Shown here one piece after another: positions 1 to 10,052 of a stretch of DNA of 22,449 nt. The first letter of the stretch is position 1, and every line of letters begins with the position of its first letter. The position numbers were made by a program, and so were the translations under genes. The notes below the pieces were generated by a model. That model had not been told where the DNA came from and searched no databases. It worked only from the letters and a program-made list of their open reading frames with translations. Source of the stretch: Lingula anatina (taxonomy: Eukaryota; Brachiopoda; Lingulata; Lingulida; Lingulidae); contig NW_019775786.1 in the NCBI RefSeq assembly GCF_001039355.2, forward strand, positions 188,001-210,449. The letters are read 5' to 3'.

Positions 1-1007
1 CCACTTGAAAAACTATTTCAAAAAGCAACAATGATGCGGATCACACGTAGTTTCTGGGCGACGTTTCTATTGTGTCTCACAGGCGGCAGTTACGGCGTAT
101 TCGGAAGGAACTTTATAATATAGAATCCGGCATTGGCTGTTGATTATTGACATAGGCCGCATATAGGGGGCTTTGTCTCAATAAGTTTTGTGTGCTCGCC
201 TAATTATTACCCCATACCCCACTTAAAGGCGACAACAATGCTTTAAAACTTGAGTTTAAACGCTGAGCACCTTAAAGTGTTTGGTCTTAATTAAGAGTAA
301 ACGACGGAGGTAAATAAGGCTTTATAACGCCAGATTTGCGCATCGCAGGAGCAAATTAGCCTTCTATTAACTCTCTTAGTTAGTGATTACGAAAAACAGC
401 ATGTGTGAGGGAGAAGAATTAAAATATTGTTGATCAAAAGTTAATGATACATTTCCTCTCAAATATATGCTTTTTAATGCAAATATTCACCATAGACAAA
501 CAATGCAGTGAAGACGGCTTGGGATTGAATATACTGAAATGGATTTTATTGGAATATGAGTTCCTGGTCTTTAAGCTCTTCCGTAACGTTCGTTCCGGTT
601 GAAGGCTTTATACGCTACTAAGTAACTCCAATGAGTTACTTTAGAAGTAAAATGTTGCGTTTAGATGGAACAAAGTGGGTTTTTATTGTTTGCTATGGAA
701 GTGAATATCTTTAGACACTTAAAGTTTTCGTAGGCTCTGGTATTTAGTTGTTAAGTTGTGATGTGGCAGAATTTACGCTGTGACTGTCGTATGAAACTAG
801 CTTTGAGGGTACACCTGATGAAAGGAGAGAGAGAGGAGAGAGATCGGAGCCCACGAGACGTTTTGATATCAAATTATTCTGACATGTGCTTTCTTTTAAT
901 TTTGTAATCAATGTGTTCCATTTCAAATTAAGAGATAGCTTTTTTATCAATAATGTACTTGATTTTATTTAATATAATATAAAAATGGGTCTCAAGCTTC
1001 TGAGAGC

Positions 1008-1041
<34 letters not shown>

Positions 1042-3091
1042 AAGTATCTACAAGCACACTGGCGAAAGATATTACGCCATCTCTATAACGCGTTACGTCA
1101 CGTAGCGTCATTTATCCTTCCGCCGTGACTAGACCCAAACTGAAGTGCTTAAGTCCTTCAACTTAATCGCACCACGCGCCCTTCTCATTAACAGTTTGTC
1201 TCTAATTACACGCCAGGCGCGTTCCTATTGATACGGAACAAAGGGCTTAAACGTTCGCGCATCAGGTGCGAATTCCGCACTGCGTCCAAGAGCGAGCTGA
1301 TTGTGAAAATAAAGATAAAAAATTTTAGATTAGGAAATGTATACGAATACTATGACATCTTTTTCCAAGAATCAAATAAAATTGGCACCGATTACTTTGA
1401 GATTAACTTGCCAACTGGATAAGTGTTCATGGTGGATGACTGCTTGTTAGTTGCTTTTAATTATTAAATAATTTCATTCGAAAAATACAACATAAGACCC
1501 AAAATGTCAGTCTCTTTTGCATTAATATAGTTCATTAATAGAACGCTGAATACATCTATTTTTCTAAGATATATCATATTAACCCTTTCGCAATTTTCTA
1601 CACACAGGACCAGTTGCTTCATTAAAATTTCAGTGGCTTAAAATGATTTAAACCTGGGTCTAATTACAGCAAAATTTCAAAGCTAAAACTGGGACCAGCA
1701 TTTGTTTGAAATGGAACACAAGCCGCGTACGGGCGCTGGGATTTGACAGAAAGAAACAAGTGACCTGGAAAGGATTGAGGTGCGTTGTTTCAATGAAAAC
1801 GATTAAAATGTTAAAACCGTTTAAAGCAAAGCTCGGGAGTGCGTTTCTTTGTCCTGTCGTGAATATGTGGGATCTTCAGTAGATATTCAAGCTGCTTAAT
1901 CTGCCCTTGAACACTTTTCGCCTGACTGCTAAATGGTATATTTAGGTCTAATTTTTCTTCAAACTGTTTCCTTTTTGTGCTTGCGTGCGTGCGTGCACAC
2001 TTACTTTGATGAAAAAATGGCGGAATGGGTTTATAGAAGTTTTTTTGAAAAAGAAAAAAGATACATCTTCATCATAAAAATAGTGACATGATATTAAATA
2101 AAAATGGAAATTAGATACAATCGGTTGCATTTTGAGTGAAATAACTGAACTTTGATAATAAAATGAATTAACATTTAACACCAAAAAATATTGATCTGAT
2201 TTGAAAAGAATATGAAGGAAATACATAGATAAGGCTGCATAAAACAAAACAGTCTATCCCCAAACATACGTAGTCAACTGACACTTCCAAAAGATCTCAA
2301 AACTAAAATAACTACCAAGACGATGTATCTTTCTATATCTATTCTTAGTCTTCTCCAAAATGCCAGGGTGGAGAGAAATCGGGAATTCAAGGTTTTAAAA
2401 ATTGTTGAAAGGCGAGGCACGAGTGCAGTTCAATTTCTTTACCAGCTTATGAGGCATTTGTCCTTAATATTTTTCTAATTTGGAACGAAAGTAATCATAT
2501 TAATATAACGCAAATACAAGCACTATGTTTGTGAACCGTGCACCGACATCGAAAATAGCATATCAAACGATGTGCAGTTATCTTAATATGATTATAATGA
2601 TATTGTTATTATTATTCAACGAAATATTTAATCTAGGGCTAAACTAAGTGTAAACTATTTCCCATTCAAGTACACAGCGCTGGAGAGAAAAGACGTGGCG
2701 AGATAAAGCGAGATTAACGCACATTTTGCCCCTATTAAAGAGAACAGAAATCTTCGCATTACCAAATGTTTATCCAGTCTTCTCAGTTGCGATTGTTAAT
2801 CGGAATATCATTGCGCGTCTATTAATTTTAACATAATTTAAGTGCTGTATTGCCGAGTGTTGTTTTTCTGTTTTCAGTCAAGATAACAATAACTTTCTTA
2901 CCCCGGGTTAAAAGCTCAGTTACCTTGTGTGGGTATATATACTGGGTTGATTATTTTCGTTATGGGTGGTTGTTTTTGTTGCTTGATCAGTCATTACATC
3001 ACTCGTTTAGCCCCTTTGAAACGGTGTGTAGTAACTATTGCCGTAATAAAATGGACTCACACATTTGCGGATCCATGATTTCACTTCAGTT
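1..3091. other. Gene-free stretch, downstream side of ptf1a
   Basis: AT-rich sequence with a GA microsatellite and a short TGCG tract (about 1982-1998). At 1093-1107 TTACGTCA and GCGTCAT (CRE/ATF-like) sit together, with an odd-centred palindrome TACGTCACGTA. No convincing exon was seen on either strand; the frames are short and start at non-ATG codons. Confidence 0.6.
1011..1038. repeat. (AG)14 microsatellite
   Basis: A perfect AG dinucleotide tract. A shorter, impure GA-rich patch lies at about 821-843. Confidence 0.95.
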
Positions 3092-3241
3092 TACCCTGTG
3101 GTTCAGAGAGGACCTTGTGGTTCATAGAACACCCTGTGGTTCAGAGAGCACCCTGTGGTAAAGAGAGTACCACTTGCTTCAGAGAGCACCCTGTAAGTCT
3201 GAGTACCCTGTGGTTCAGTGAGTACCCTGTGGTTCAGTGAG
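3092..3241 (+). repeat. Minisatellite, 19-bp unit, about 8 copies
   Basis: The consensus is [T/C]ACCCTGTGGTTCAGAGAG. Units start at 3092, 3111, 3130, 3149, 3168, 3187 (17 bp, shortened), 3204 and 3223. The last two are identical and carry AGTGAG in place of AGAGAG, pointing to recent duplication at the right edge. There are no spacers, so it is not CRISPR-like. The open frame running into it is incidental. Confidence 0.92.
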
Positions 3242-4600
3242 TAGTTGAGAGAGAAGCGTTTAAGGACATTGTTTTATTAAAACTTACATGTTGCATTTGG
3301 CGTGTCATATCCGATCTATCCCCTTCACCCATCCACTCTACAGTAAACCACTGAAGTAGGAATATCACAGGAGGAATAGCGGTTGTATTCTGTATACAAT
3401 TTCACGAAAATATCGATTTAAAGTTTTACATCATTCCAATCTCACCTTCAGCATTTTCAAAAAAAAATTAATTGAAAGAAGAGGAAAATTGATAAGTCAT
3501 TTTGCAGCTCTGCGTGACTCTTTGTACGGATTTGAATTCTACTTATTTGTTTTAACTATTCAGATGTTTTATGACAAATTGCCAGACATCAGTTATCTGT
3601 TTTCACCTGGCGTAAGTCATCGATTTCCAAAATTCTAGCTATTCTATTAATTCTGCACCAATTTTCAAGGCGAAGCAAACAAGAGGGTAAAATGTCCACT
3701 TAAAAAAAGACCCCCTCCCCGTTTAAATTTGCTCACAACAGACCTGTCACGACTCCCAACTTCAGCCAAGTCCTTGGTCTGAGAAACTGTGCACCTGTAC
3801 TCCGACTACGATTAACACGCCACCACAAGTCGTTTAAGATCACCTCATATCAAGAAGACCCTAAAGAGTTTAGCGCTAGATAACGCCGCTATACCTTGGG
3901 TATCAGAAATACGCTTGCTATGCGGTCTTTCATGCTCATATTTTTTCACTTTATTTTATTATTATTATTTTTTGTATTTATCACATTAGAATGCCAAGCA
4001 TTAATAAAATTTGGTTTATTTGGAATTGTCAGACTTAGTTTTTTCCAAGGACGTAATTGACGTTCTTGATATTTATTGACTTCCAGATTATTTCACACGA
4101 AGAATAGAAAGAAGAAAGAAAAAAAAAAAAGAACAAAATTAAAAAAGGCAAAAATTAATTGGTAATACGAAATAAAATAACCCGTATACGTCCCGTCTGA
4201 TTGCTGGGAGGAATCTGCAATATCTGAATATCTAAATGCATCTTAAATTTTTAAAACAAAATTTACACTTAGCCATCTTTTGGGAATTCTCATCTTTAAT
4301 GAAGATCTTCCGGGTAGGATTATAAGATACATTCGCTCCGCCGAATGGGACATAAAATTAACACTAATAAAATTCATTCGTTTTAGCAATAACAAAAAAT
4401 AATATTTTCTAAAACTCCAAAACAAACAAAACGTTTTTTTATCAAGATATTTATTTTTTTTATATATGTGCAATGGAAGAATATGAAATATTAACAAAAA
4501 TAAAAGATGAAATATATTTAACATGTGTTTCAGCTGTCGAATATGTAGATTATAGCACTGTTATCAATACTGCAGTTGTTATAAACAAAAATCCGTCATT

Positions 4601-4644
<44 letters not shown>

Positions 4645-6042
4645 AAAACATGATTGTCTAGGTAGTCTTTTCCATATAGGCATTAAATCACAAAGAATGT
4701 AAACACAGACATAGACATGTGTATAACCTGTACTATTTTTGATAAAGATTAACAGAAAAATTCAGCTCACTAGTTTAATCGAAATAAAAAAGAAATCAGA
4801 TAAAGAAATATTCTTAAGTTTAAAATCTTAATTGCTTTACTTTATGAAGATAAAGAAAACTATCATATGGAATAAGAAAATCAACAATAATACTGAATTA
4901 TTTGGGAAAATAATTTTGAAAAATAAAATCGAAAAAAAAAATGCAGTTTGTAACAGATAATGGCTTGCGCATCATTTGCGTATTGCTCATTCTCGTGCTC
5001 CAGGATAACTAGCCTAAATATCACTAAATTACATTAGTATATTACATAAATTAATTTTGATCATGACAAGTTGATCAGAAATTGATTTCATCAAGCATTT
5101 TGATCTAACTGTTTTGTCAATGTCTTTGGCAAATATTTTCTTCTGGATGGCTGTAAAAAGCGGTTTTTGTTATTCTTGATCTTTACAATCGTTGTATTGT
5201 TCAACCATCATTTTAGCTAGCGCGCGTCATCAGTATCTCTTACTGACTAATGCACTTACATGTGTAGACCAATCATCTACTGTACAATTGCTGCAAAATA
5301 CTAAAATTATCTTAAAATGGAAGTCACTTTAGGTACAAAATATACAATTTACAGGGGTCGACTTCGGAGTATCTGGGGTAAAATTGCGTACAAACATTCA
5401 AGGAAGATCAAGAGCTGAAAGCACTTGGTGCCACTTATTTCTTGCTTACAAAATTGTTTATAAACTACATTTTTGATATGAAAACTTGAAAAATATTGGA
5501 AGATCTCACTGGAAGAAATACAAATGGCGTAGACAGATAAGTCCCAGATTAATAATCTACGATTGCATAGTTTTTTGTCTTACATCACTGATAACAAACA
5601 AACAGTAGTGATAGCTTTAACAGAAAGATGCACCCACCCGTTCATTAGCGGTCAAACATTTTAGGAAGCACCTGTCCTCCGTATTTTAAAATGCCTTAAT
5701 TAGTGCCAAAATCTCTGAACGCGACAATCATCCGCATGTCTTTTTCTCGGGAAGAACAGAAACTTTGGACCTCAATACAGTGACGTAGCAACGGTATAAC
5801 AACTAGGGCGGTTTCACTTGGTAGCGACAAAAAGAGGGAGCCACTGAGGATTTTAGTCAGCCTTTCTATAATGTCTAACAATGAGACGTCCGTAAGGGGT
5901 TTTGACTCAGTGCTTGCCGTGAACGTTTTTCCACGAGAAGAAACACTGAAACGTCAAACGGTAACTCAGTTTATCGAACAGGCCACCGTGAATTGCATTG
6001 CGTGGATAAAGCTGCGTACGACCTTCACCCCGACCTTCACCT
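3242..6042. other. Gene-free stretch between the minisatellite and ptf1a
   Basis: AT-rich sequence with A- and T-rich patches (about 4105-4146, 4434-4460) and the TAA microsatellite. The 3' UTR of ptf1a must lie at the right end, but its length cannot be set. No other gene was recognised. Confidence 0.6.
4601..4643. repeat. (TAA)n microsatellite
   Basis: A perfect TAA/ATA trinucleotide tract of 43 bp. Its translation as poly-Ile is meaningless. Confidence 0.95.
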
Positions 6043-6299
6043 TTACCAATACGAACACATCAATTGCTCCTCCGCCGTCATTTCAGGAACCCAGATTTTG
6101 GCGCAAAGTTTGTTATCGGGACCCATTTTCAAGGATTTTTCGTCCGTCCACGAGAGCGAGTGACCCACGAGTGGTTCTGGAAGCTGTTGGGGGTGGGGGT
6201 TGTTGGGGTTGTAGGTGTGGTGCCCGCCTTGTGTGTGGTCGGATGCGTAGCTGTAGGCTGATGTTGGGTATTTGCAGCTGTTCTCTTGGTCGTATCCGC
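6043..6299 (-). CDS. ptf1a: ptf1a exon 2: C-terminal RBPJ-binding tail
   Basis: This exon was found by reading the minus strand after a strong acceptor: a pyrimidine-rich tract ending in TTGTCACAG just before 6299. Entering with two bases to complete the split Gly codon opens the frame for 84 residues to a TAA at 6043-6045. The first half is rich in Tyr, Asn, Pro and His (low complexity). The second half carries [10 protein letters not shown] (Trp231) and AKIWVPE (Trp250), the C1 and C2 motifs of PTF1A that contact RBPJ or RBPJL in vertebrates. The protein ends shortly after, in CSYW. The intron sits just upstream of the tail, in keeping with the two-exon structure I recall for vertebrate PTF1A. 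I could not place a poly(A) signal. The nearest variants on this strand are GATAAA (5970-5975) and TATAAA (5457-5462), both weak. Confidence 0.92.
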
Positions 6300-7977
6300 C
6301 TGTGACAAGAAAAACAAGTAAAATATTATTTAATGTGAATAAAGTAATGTGATCAAGTAAATCAAAATATGTGTATGTAAAAGTATGAAAAATATCAATG
6401 AAAATAAATATATTTTAATAAACAAGAGGCTAAAGGAAACGGTATATGAGCAAGTACTCGAGCCAGCAGACCAGCTTTTTTTTCTCTGTTTAATTTTACA
6501 CACTCATTGAAAAATATATATTTAACGTTCGCCATTAAAATTGTGACTTTTCGGTAATCGCGCAAACAAAACATCTAGATACGACTTAATAGCTTATTTA
6601 TTTGTTTTATTAATCAATCATTGGATCATTTGATCAATAGGTCAAATACACCTTTAGAGTAAATGATTGACCCGCCACACCAGGTAGACCAAAATGGTCG
6701 ATCTTTGATCGATTGATCGATAGATCAAATACTCTCACCAATTATAACTCATAGGGTGCGATCGATCAGTCTCGCCTATGAAGTGGCTTTGGCAGTTAAG
6801 TAATTCAATACGTTTTATTTAAATATCATTAAAACGCTGCACACTCATTGCCAGAAAAATTCATATCAACGTTAACGTAATTGATCTTTCACATACATGC
6901 TGTATTTTTGAAAGCAGACTTTTGTTTATGTAGTTTTATGAAATATGTTTTTACCCAAAACATCTTAAAATGATGGGGCAACGTTACGCATGCTTTTCAG
7001 TAACGGTTGCTTTTCGTTCTGAAATATCGACATCTTTTAAGTAAAACAAAAATATTGAAAAGTGCATCTTAAATCTGCCCTGAAATTGCAAATTGAAGTT
7101 GCATTGCCGTGAGAACCGCTAGAGCAATAACACTAGTAATAGCACAATCCAACCGTAATTAATTAAATATTTCAACATATAAATCTTCTTAATAGACAAC
7201 AAATAATTAATTAGAACAATACTTAATACTTTTGTATCTAAGTAAGCTAATGGCAACTTCAATTAATGCGATGAAAAGACACCGTATACACTTTTCCTCT
7301 TTATCAGCGCACTTGAAGAGGCAGCACTTAGAGATAGTCTATCAGTGAAGCACAATATGAAGTGTGTATAAGTATTTATTCACAATGTTCATGTCAGACT
7401 GTCGCTACCTTTTTAGTAGTGTGTTCGCGATAGAAAGCCTGTTTATAAGTTCGAGATGGAAGAAAGCGAATATTAACCGGTCTGAATGTTATGTGGGCGC
7501 ATCTGAATAAGCGCGTTTGTTCTTAGTTCGCACTGCGTCGCATTGAGGTTAATACTTACGATAAAGTGTCGCCAAATGCGGTATGGGCAAAGGGGGGTGT
7601 GTGTGTGTGTGTGTGAAGCCTCCACTAGTCTATGACAGCATTTTCGCGGAGGCGCAGTATAGAGAATAACCGTGAATTTAACCAAAGGCATATATGCCAA
7701 TATCTTGTGAAAAATCAATCTTTGGTCCTGGTAGAGGGGGGGGGGGGGGGGGGGNNNNNNNNNNNNNNNNNNNNNNNNNNNNNNNNNNNNNNNNNNNNNN
7801 NNNNNNNNNNNNNNNNNNNNNNNNNNNNNNNNNNNNNNNNNNNNNNNNNNNNNNNNNNNNNNNNNNNNNNNNNNNNNNNNNNNNTATACTATTTTAGAGG
7901 CCCCTGATATCAGAGGGTAAAAAGTGCCAGGCTCATGTAATGGTCTTAGTGTTCGATGAATTCAATATCTTTTTTTT

Positions 7978-8008
<31 letters not shown>

Positions 8009-9705
8009 GAGGGTAATGAACCAGCTCTGCGCACGCCAGTTACACCGATACAGAATGATTCTACTAGATAAAAGTGCGAACGGGACCTTCCGATAAATGA
8101 GCAATCGAGCTCTAGCACAACTCCGGGCTTCGTGGAATGGACCCCAGGGTCGATATACGAGGAGATTAGCGAAAATACTCTGAAAGAAGCTTTGTCCATT
8201 GACGGCGGGCTTTGTCGAATATTTGAAAAGAAACCTCCGGAAAATTCCAGCACACAATAAAAAGAAAGCCAATACCGTGTCAATAAATCCATAAACAATT
8301 TTGACAGATCAGTGTCATCAAAGCAAAGCGATACTACGCGTACTACTACTATTTGCTATATCGATCGCCAAGCGCGATGCTTGTTGATTTAATTGGAATT
8401 TTGAAATATTCTCCAGTTGCGGTAACTACTCGAGTTTCATGTTTCGTGAAAGTTCTATAGTCACCTTGGTCTGAGGGCACCCTTTTACGTGACCCTTGGT
8501 CTAGAGCTAGCTGCTCGTCGGTGGTGAGCAAATTTGCTCTTAAAGTCGGAGACGCTGTGTAGTACACTTGTCTTTTCTACTCTTTCAACGACGACTCTAC
8601 TCCGCCTCCCCGTTATTTGAATACGCCGAACGTTTTGCAAACAACGCTCGGTAAAAAGCATATTTACACAGAAACCGCGGCTAGCTGCAGCTGTCCTGCT
8701 TGTGTACTGCTTTTCGTCGAGTTTAACCCACTTATATCGGATATACGCTATGCCTCATCCGAAGAACCTCATAATTAATCAATAATTATCAGTGATCGAA
8801 GAGACTAATAAGGCTTCGTTGGCTAATTAAGTAGATGAGACGCTATTGTATTTCTATTAACTCTGAGTGGTTTGGATTTCAAAGTTTGAAAATGCACTAT
8901 TCTTATTAATTTAGTTTACATCTGAGTGTGTTATTATTTAAATACGACCCCTAATGGTAAATGCTCCCTTTCTTTTTAAAGTCACGCATCTTTTACTTCC
9001 GCGTAGCTCTTGAGTCATAACAAAACATGATTTCACTGTACAGTAACAAAATTATAACAGAAACTGCAGCACCGCGTCAAACTTGTAAACTTATTTGAAA
9101 ACTAGATTTCATTATCACCTGTGATAGGCTTGTATAGGATCTGTTTATATATATAGGTACATACCTGCATTCGGATATCGTATGATCACTTTTTGTGTCT
9201 CTGTAGCGTCCCCGCCGTGTAATCTCTCCTCCGCTTCCACCTCTCTCAAAGCCCGCGTCAAGTCACTTATGTATTGAATGGCCATTTTTAAAGTGTCTAC
9301 TTTGCTAAGTTTCTTCTCCTTGCAATTCTCCGCATCTGGGACGCAGCGTCTTAGGCCATCGAACGCCTCGTTTATGGACTTCATTCTCCGCCTTTCTCTG
9401 ACATTTGCGGCTTGTCTTTGGTGTTTCTTCTTCAGGGGACATTTTTCTTTCCGCCTGGTGTTTTTGTTATTGTCAACTCTGGAGCGCGTGGAGCCCGCAG
9501 ACGTAGAATCGGCAGACGATGACTCGGATCCGTCATCTGAATCAAAGACGGAATGTGGAGAGAAAGGCTCTGGAGACGAAGCATCGGAAGCATTACAAGT
9601 ATAAAAGCTCCCTTCCACCGACGCGCACGCCGTTTGAGCGAAATCGGCCAGCACGTCGGCGTCCAAGTCTAAATTGTCACAGAAACTGTCCCACATGTCG
9701 TCCAT
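6043..9705 (-). CDS. ptf1a: PTF1A/Fer1-type bHLH transcription factor, two exons (join 6043-6299, 9165-9705)
   Basis: Seen: joining exon 1 (541 bp) to exon 2 (257 bp) gives an uninterrupted 265-residue protein. Residues 1-80 are acidic and Ser-rich, then comes a Lys/Arg stretch. The bHLH is at about 97-156 and has the basic region [12 protein letters not shown] with the Glu that reads CANNTG. QKVII lies at about 171-175. The tail has [10 protein letters not shown] (226-235) and AKIWVPE (247-253). Known of the family: this order of bHLH, KVII, HSLSW and K-V/I-W-x-P is specific to PTF1A/Fer1. The protein is nuclear, dimerises with E-proteins (Daughterless/E12), and recruits RBPJ/Su(H) through the two Trp motifs. 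In vertebrates it specifies pancreas and inhibitory neurons; in invertebrates it is mainly neural. Its length is near that of Drosophila Fer1. Odd: the HLH loop is two residues longer than in typical members, and the second Trp motif is eroded after Trp-Val-Pro-Glu. Without exon 2 the bHLH alone could have been a NeuroD/Twist-like relative; the tail settles the family. Confidence 0.93.
6613..6766. promoter_or_regulatory. Homotypic cluster of ATCGAT/ATCAAT motifs in the ptf1a intron
   Basis: Six sites lie in about 155 bp: ATCAAT at 6613 and 6633, ATCGAT at 6708, ATTGAT at 6712, ATCGAT at 6716 and ATCGAT at 6761. Two near-identical 18-mers, GATCAATAGGTCAAATAC (from 6632) and GATCGATAGATCAAATAC (from 6715), differ at two positions, so part of the cluster arose by local duplication. 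ATCGAT/ATTGAT are cores recognised by Onecut/Cut homeodomain proteins. Enhancer function is inferred. Confidence 0.35.
7597..7615. repeat. (GT)n microsatellite
   Basis: A short alternating GT tract follows six G, within the ptf1a intron. Confidence 0.9.
7630..7740 (+). repeat. Dispersed repeat, copy 1
   Basis: From GAGAAT (7662) to GGTAGAGGG (about 7738) this aligns almost without gaps to 14871-14947. It shares the blocks AATTTAACCA, GTGAAAAATCAATCT and CTGGTAGAGGG, and there is weaker similarity upstream. The copy is cut by the G run and gap. The repeat class is unknown: it has no coding capacity and no visible terminal repeats. Confidence 0.6.
7755..7884. other. Assembly gap (130 N) inside the ptf1a intron
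   Basis: Unsequenced bases directly follow a 19-base G run (7736-7754). The gap probably reflects failure to read through the homopolymer, so its true size is unknown. Confidence 0.99.
7970..8009. repeat. T18G22 homopolymer junction
   Basis: Eighteen T are followed immediately by 22 G, about 85 bp after the gap. Lengths of such runs are unreliable in any assembly. The G tract could form a quadruplex. Confidence 0.9.
9113..9126. promoter_or_regulatory. Palindromic E-box (TATCACCTGTGATA) just inside the ptf1a intron
   Basis: This is a near-palindrome with 6-bp arms around CT. It contains CACCTG (9116-9121), an E-box class bound by bHLH/E-protein dimers and by Snail/Zeb repressors. It lies about 40 bp downstream of the splice donor. 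I saw no TTTCCC box at PTF1 spacing, so a PTF1 composite site is not supported. Confidence 0.3.
9165..9705 (-). CDS. ptf1a: ptf1a exon 1: start codon, acidic N-terminus, bHLH domain
   Basis: I chose the ATG at 9703-9705. It has a good Kozak context (A at -3, G at +4) and is the first ATG downstream of the TATA box. Reading the frame farther upstream would need a non-ATG start (GTG at 9799-9801) that touches the TATA box. The exon encodes 180 full codons plus one base. An acidic MDDMWDSF-type start leads into Ser/Asp-rich sequence, then a basic cluster and the bHLH. Helix 1 is [10 protein letters not shown], the loop is [14 protein letters not shown], and helix 2 is [18 protein letters not shown]. 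The exon ends in GCAG followed by GTATGT, a near-perfect donor, in phase 1. Read-through past the donor meets a stop within a few codons. Confidence 0.93.
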
Positions 9706-9800
9706 TCTGATTGGCTGTTTGTTCTCTGAAAGCTGGCAGCGTTTGATGAGTAAAGGGAGACAAGTGCGGCACGTTCTGCGGATTCTGCTGCCACGCGTCA

Positions 9801-9808
9801 CTTATATA
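9801..9808 (-). promoter_or_regulatory. ptf1a: TATA box of ptf1a (TATATAAG)
   Basis: Read on the minus strand, TATATAAG begins at 9808. Transcription would start about 30 nt on, near 9770-9780. That gives a 5' UTR of roughly 70 nt with no upstream ATG before the Kozak-consistent start at 9705. The spacing fits a TATA-type, developmentally regulated promoter. The start site itself is inferred. Confidence 0.75.
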
Positions 9809-9833
9809 CCACCGGTTGTCCTGTCAACACACG

Positions 9834-9839
9834 CACGTG
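9834..9839. promoter_or_regulatory. CACGTG E-box upstream of the ptf1a TATA box
   Basis: A palindromic E-box lies about 26 bp upstream of the TATA box. CACGTG is the USF/Myc/Hairy class rather than the CAGCTG/CACCTG class favoured by PTF1 itself, so autoregulation through this site is not implied. Confidence 0.4.
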
Positions 9840-9858
9840 CGACGCCTCAGCTCCTCGC

Positions 9859-9899
9859 CGCTGTCATCGACCAATCACAAAACGCGCTCGATGACAGCG
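9859..9899. promoter_or_regulatory. 12-bp perfect inverted repeat with TGACAG motifs in the ptf1a proximal promoter
   Basis: CGCTGTCATCGA (9859-9870) and TCGATGACAGCG (9888-9899) are exact reverse complements. The 17-bp spacer starts with CCAAT (9871-9875). Each arm contains TGACAG, the half-site of MEIS/PREP/TGIF TALE homeodomain proteins, and a third copy lies at 9821-9826. Binding is inferred from motif only. The arms could also form a hairpin. Confidence 0.45.
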
Positions 9900-10052
9900 C
9901 ACGGGCCGCTTGGAAATAATGGACTCTCGAGTAGGGCACTGGTCGTTGGTTCGCTACCTGTGGTCTGTTTGTTGTGTAAGCAAACTTGCAACGCGAAGCC
10001 GCAACCCCCCCCCTTAATATTGGTTTTGTTTTTGAGGTAAAATGTTTTGTTT

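Larger units (their letters stand above)
6300..9164 (-). other. ptf1a: ptf1a intron 1 (2865 bp, phase 1, GT-AG)
   Basis: The donor is GCAG|GTATGT at 9165/9164 and the acceptor is TTGTCACAG| at 6300. The intron holds an ATCGAT-type cluster near its 3' end, a copy of a dispersed repeat (7630-7740), a (GT)n tract, a 130-base gap between G runs, and a T18G22 run. The open frames at 7933-8298 and 8349-8567 lack ATG starts or known motifs, and I take them as noise. The true length depends on the gap. Confidence 0.88.

Noticed and set aside
3092-3241. CRISPR-like repeat array
   Set aside because: The 19-bp units abut each other with no unique spacers, and the genome is eukaryotic.
5871-6305. 144-residue ATG-started plus-strand frame
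   Set aside because: It lies antisense over ptf1a exon 2. Its Gly/Cys/Arg-rich C-terminus is the complement of the Pro/Asn/His codons of that exon.
7933-8298. Two overlapping minus-strand frames in the ptf1a intron
   Set aside because: Their poly-Pro and poly-Lys stretches are translations of the T18G22 run, and the rest has no recognisable motif.
8460-8506. Direct repeat CCTTGGTCTGAG / CCCTTGGTCTAGAG, with a further 12-base match at 3772
   Set aside because: It is too short to separate from chance, and the flanks do not align.
8526-8539. Perfect 14-bp palindrome GAGCAAATTTGCTC
   Set aside because: About one such palindrome is expected by chance in a window of this length, and nothing around it suggests function.
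9278-9604. Plus-strand frame of 108 residues
   Set aside because: It is the antisense shadow of the bHLH-coding exon.
9706-9801. N-terminal extension of ptf1a by 32 residues
   Set aside because: It would start at GTG, which abuts the TATA box, so it would lie at or upstream of the transcription start. The ATG at 9705 has a good Kozak context.
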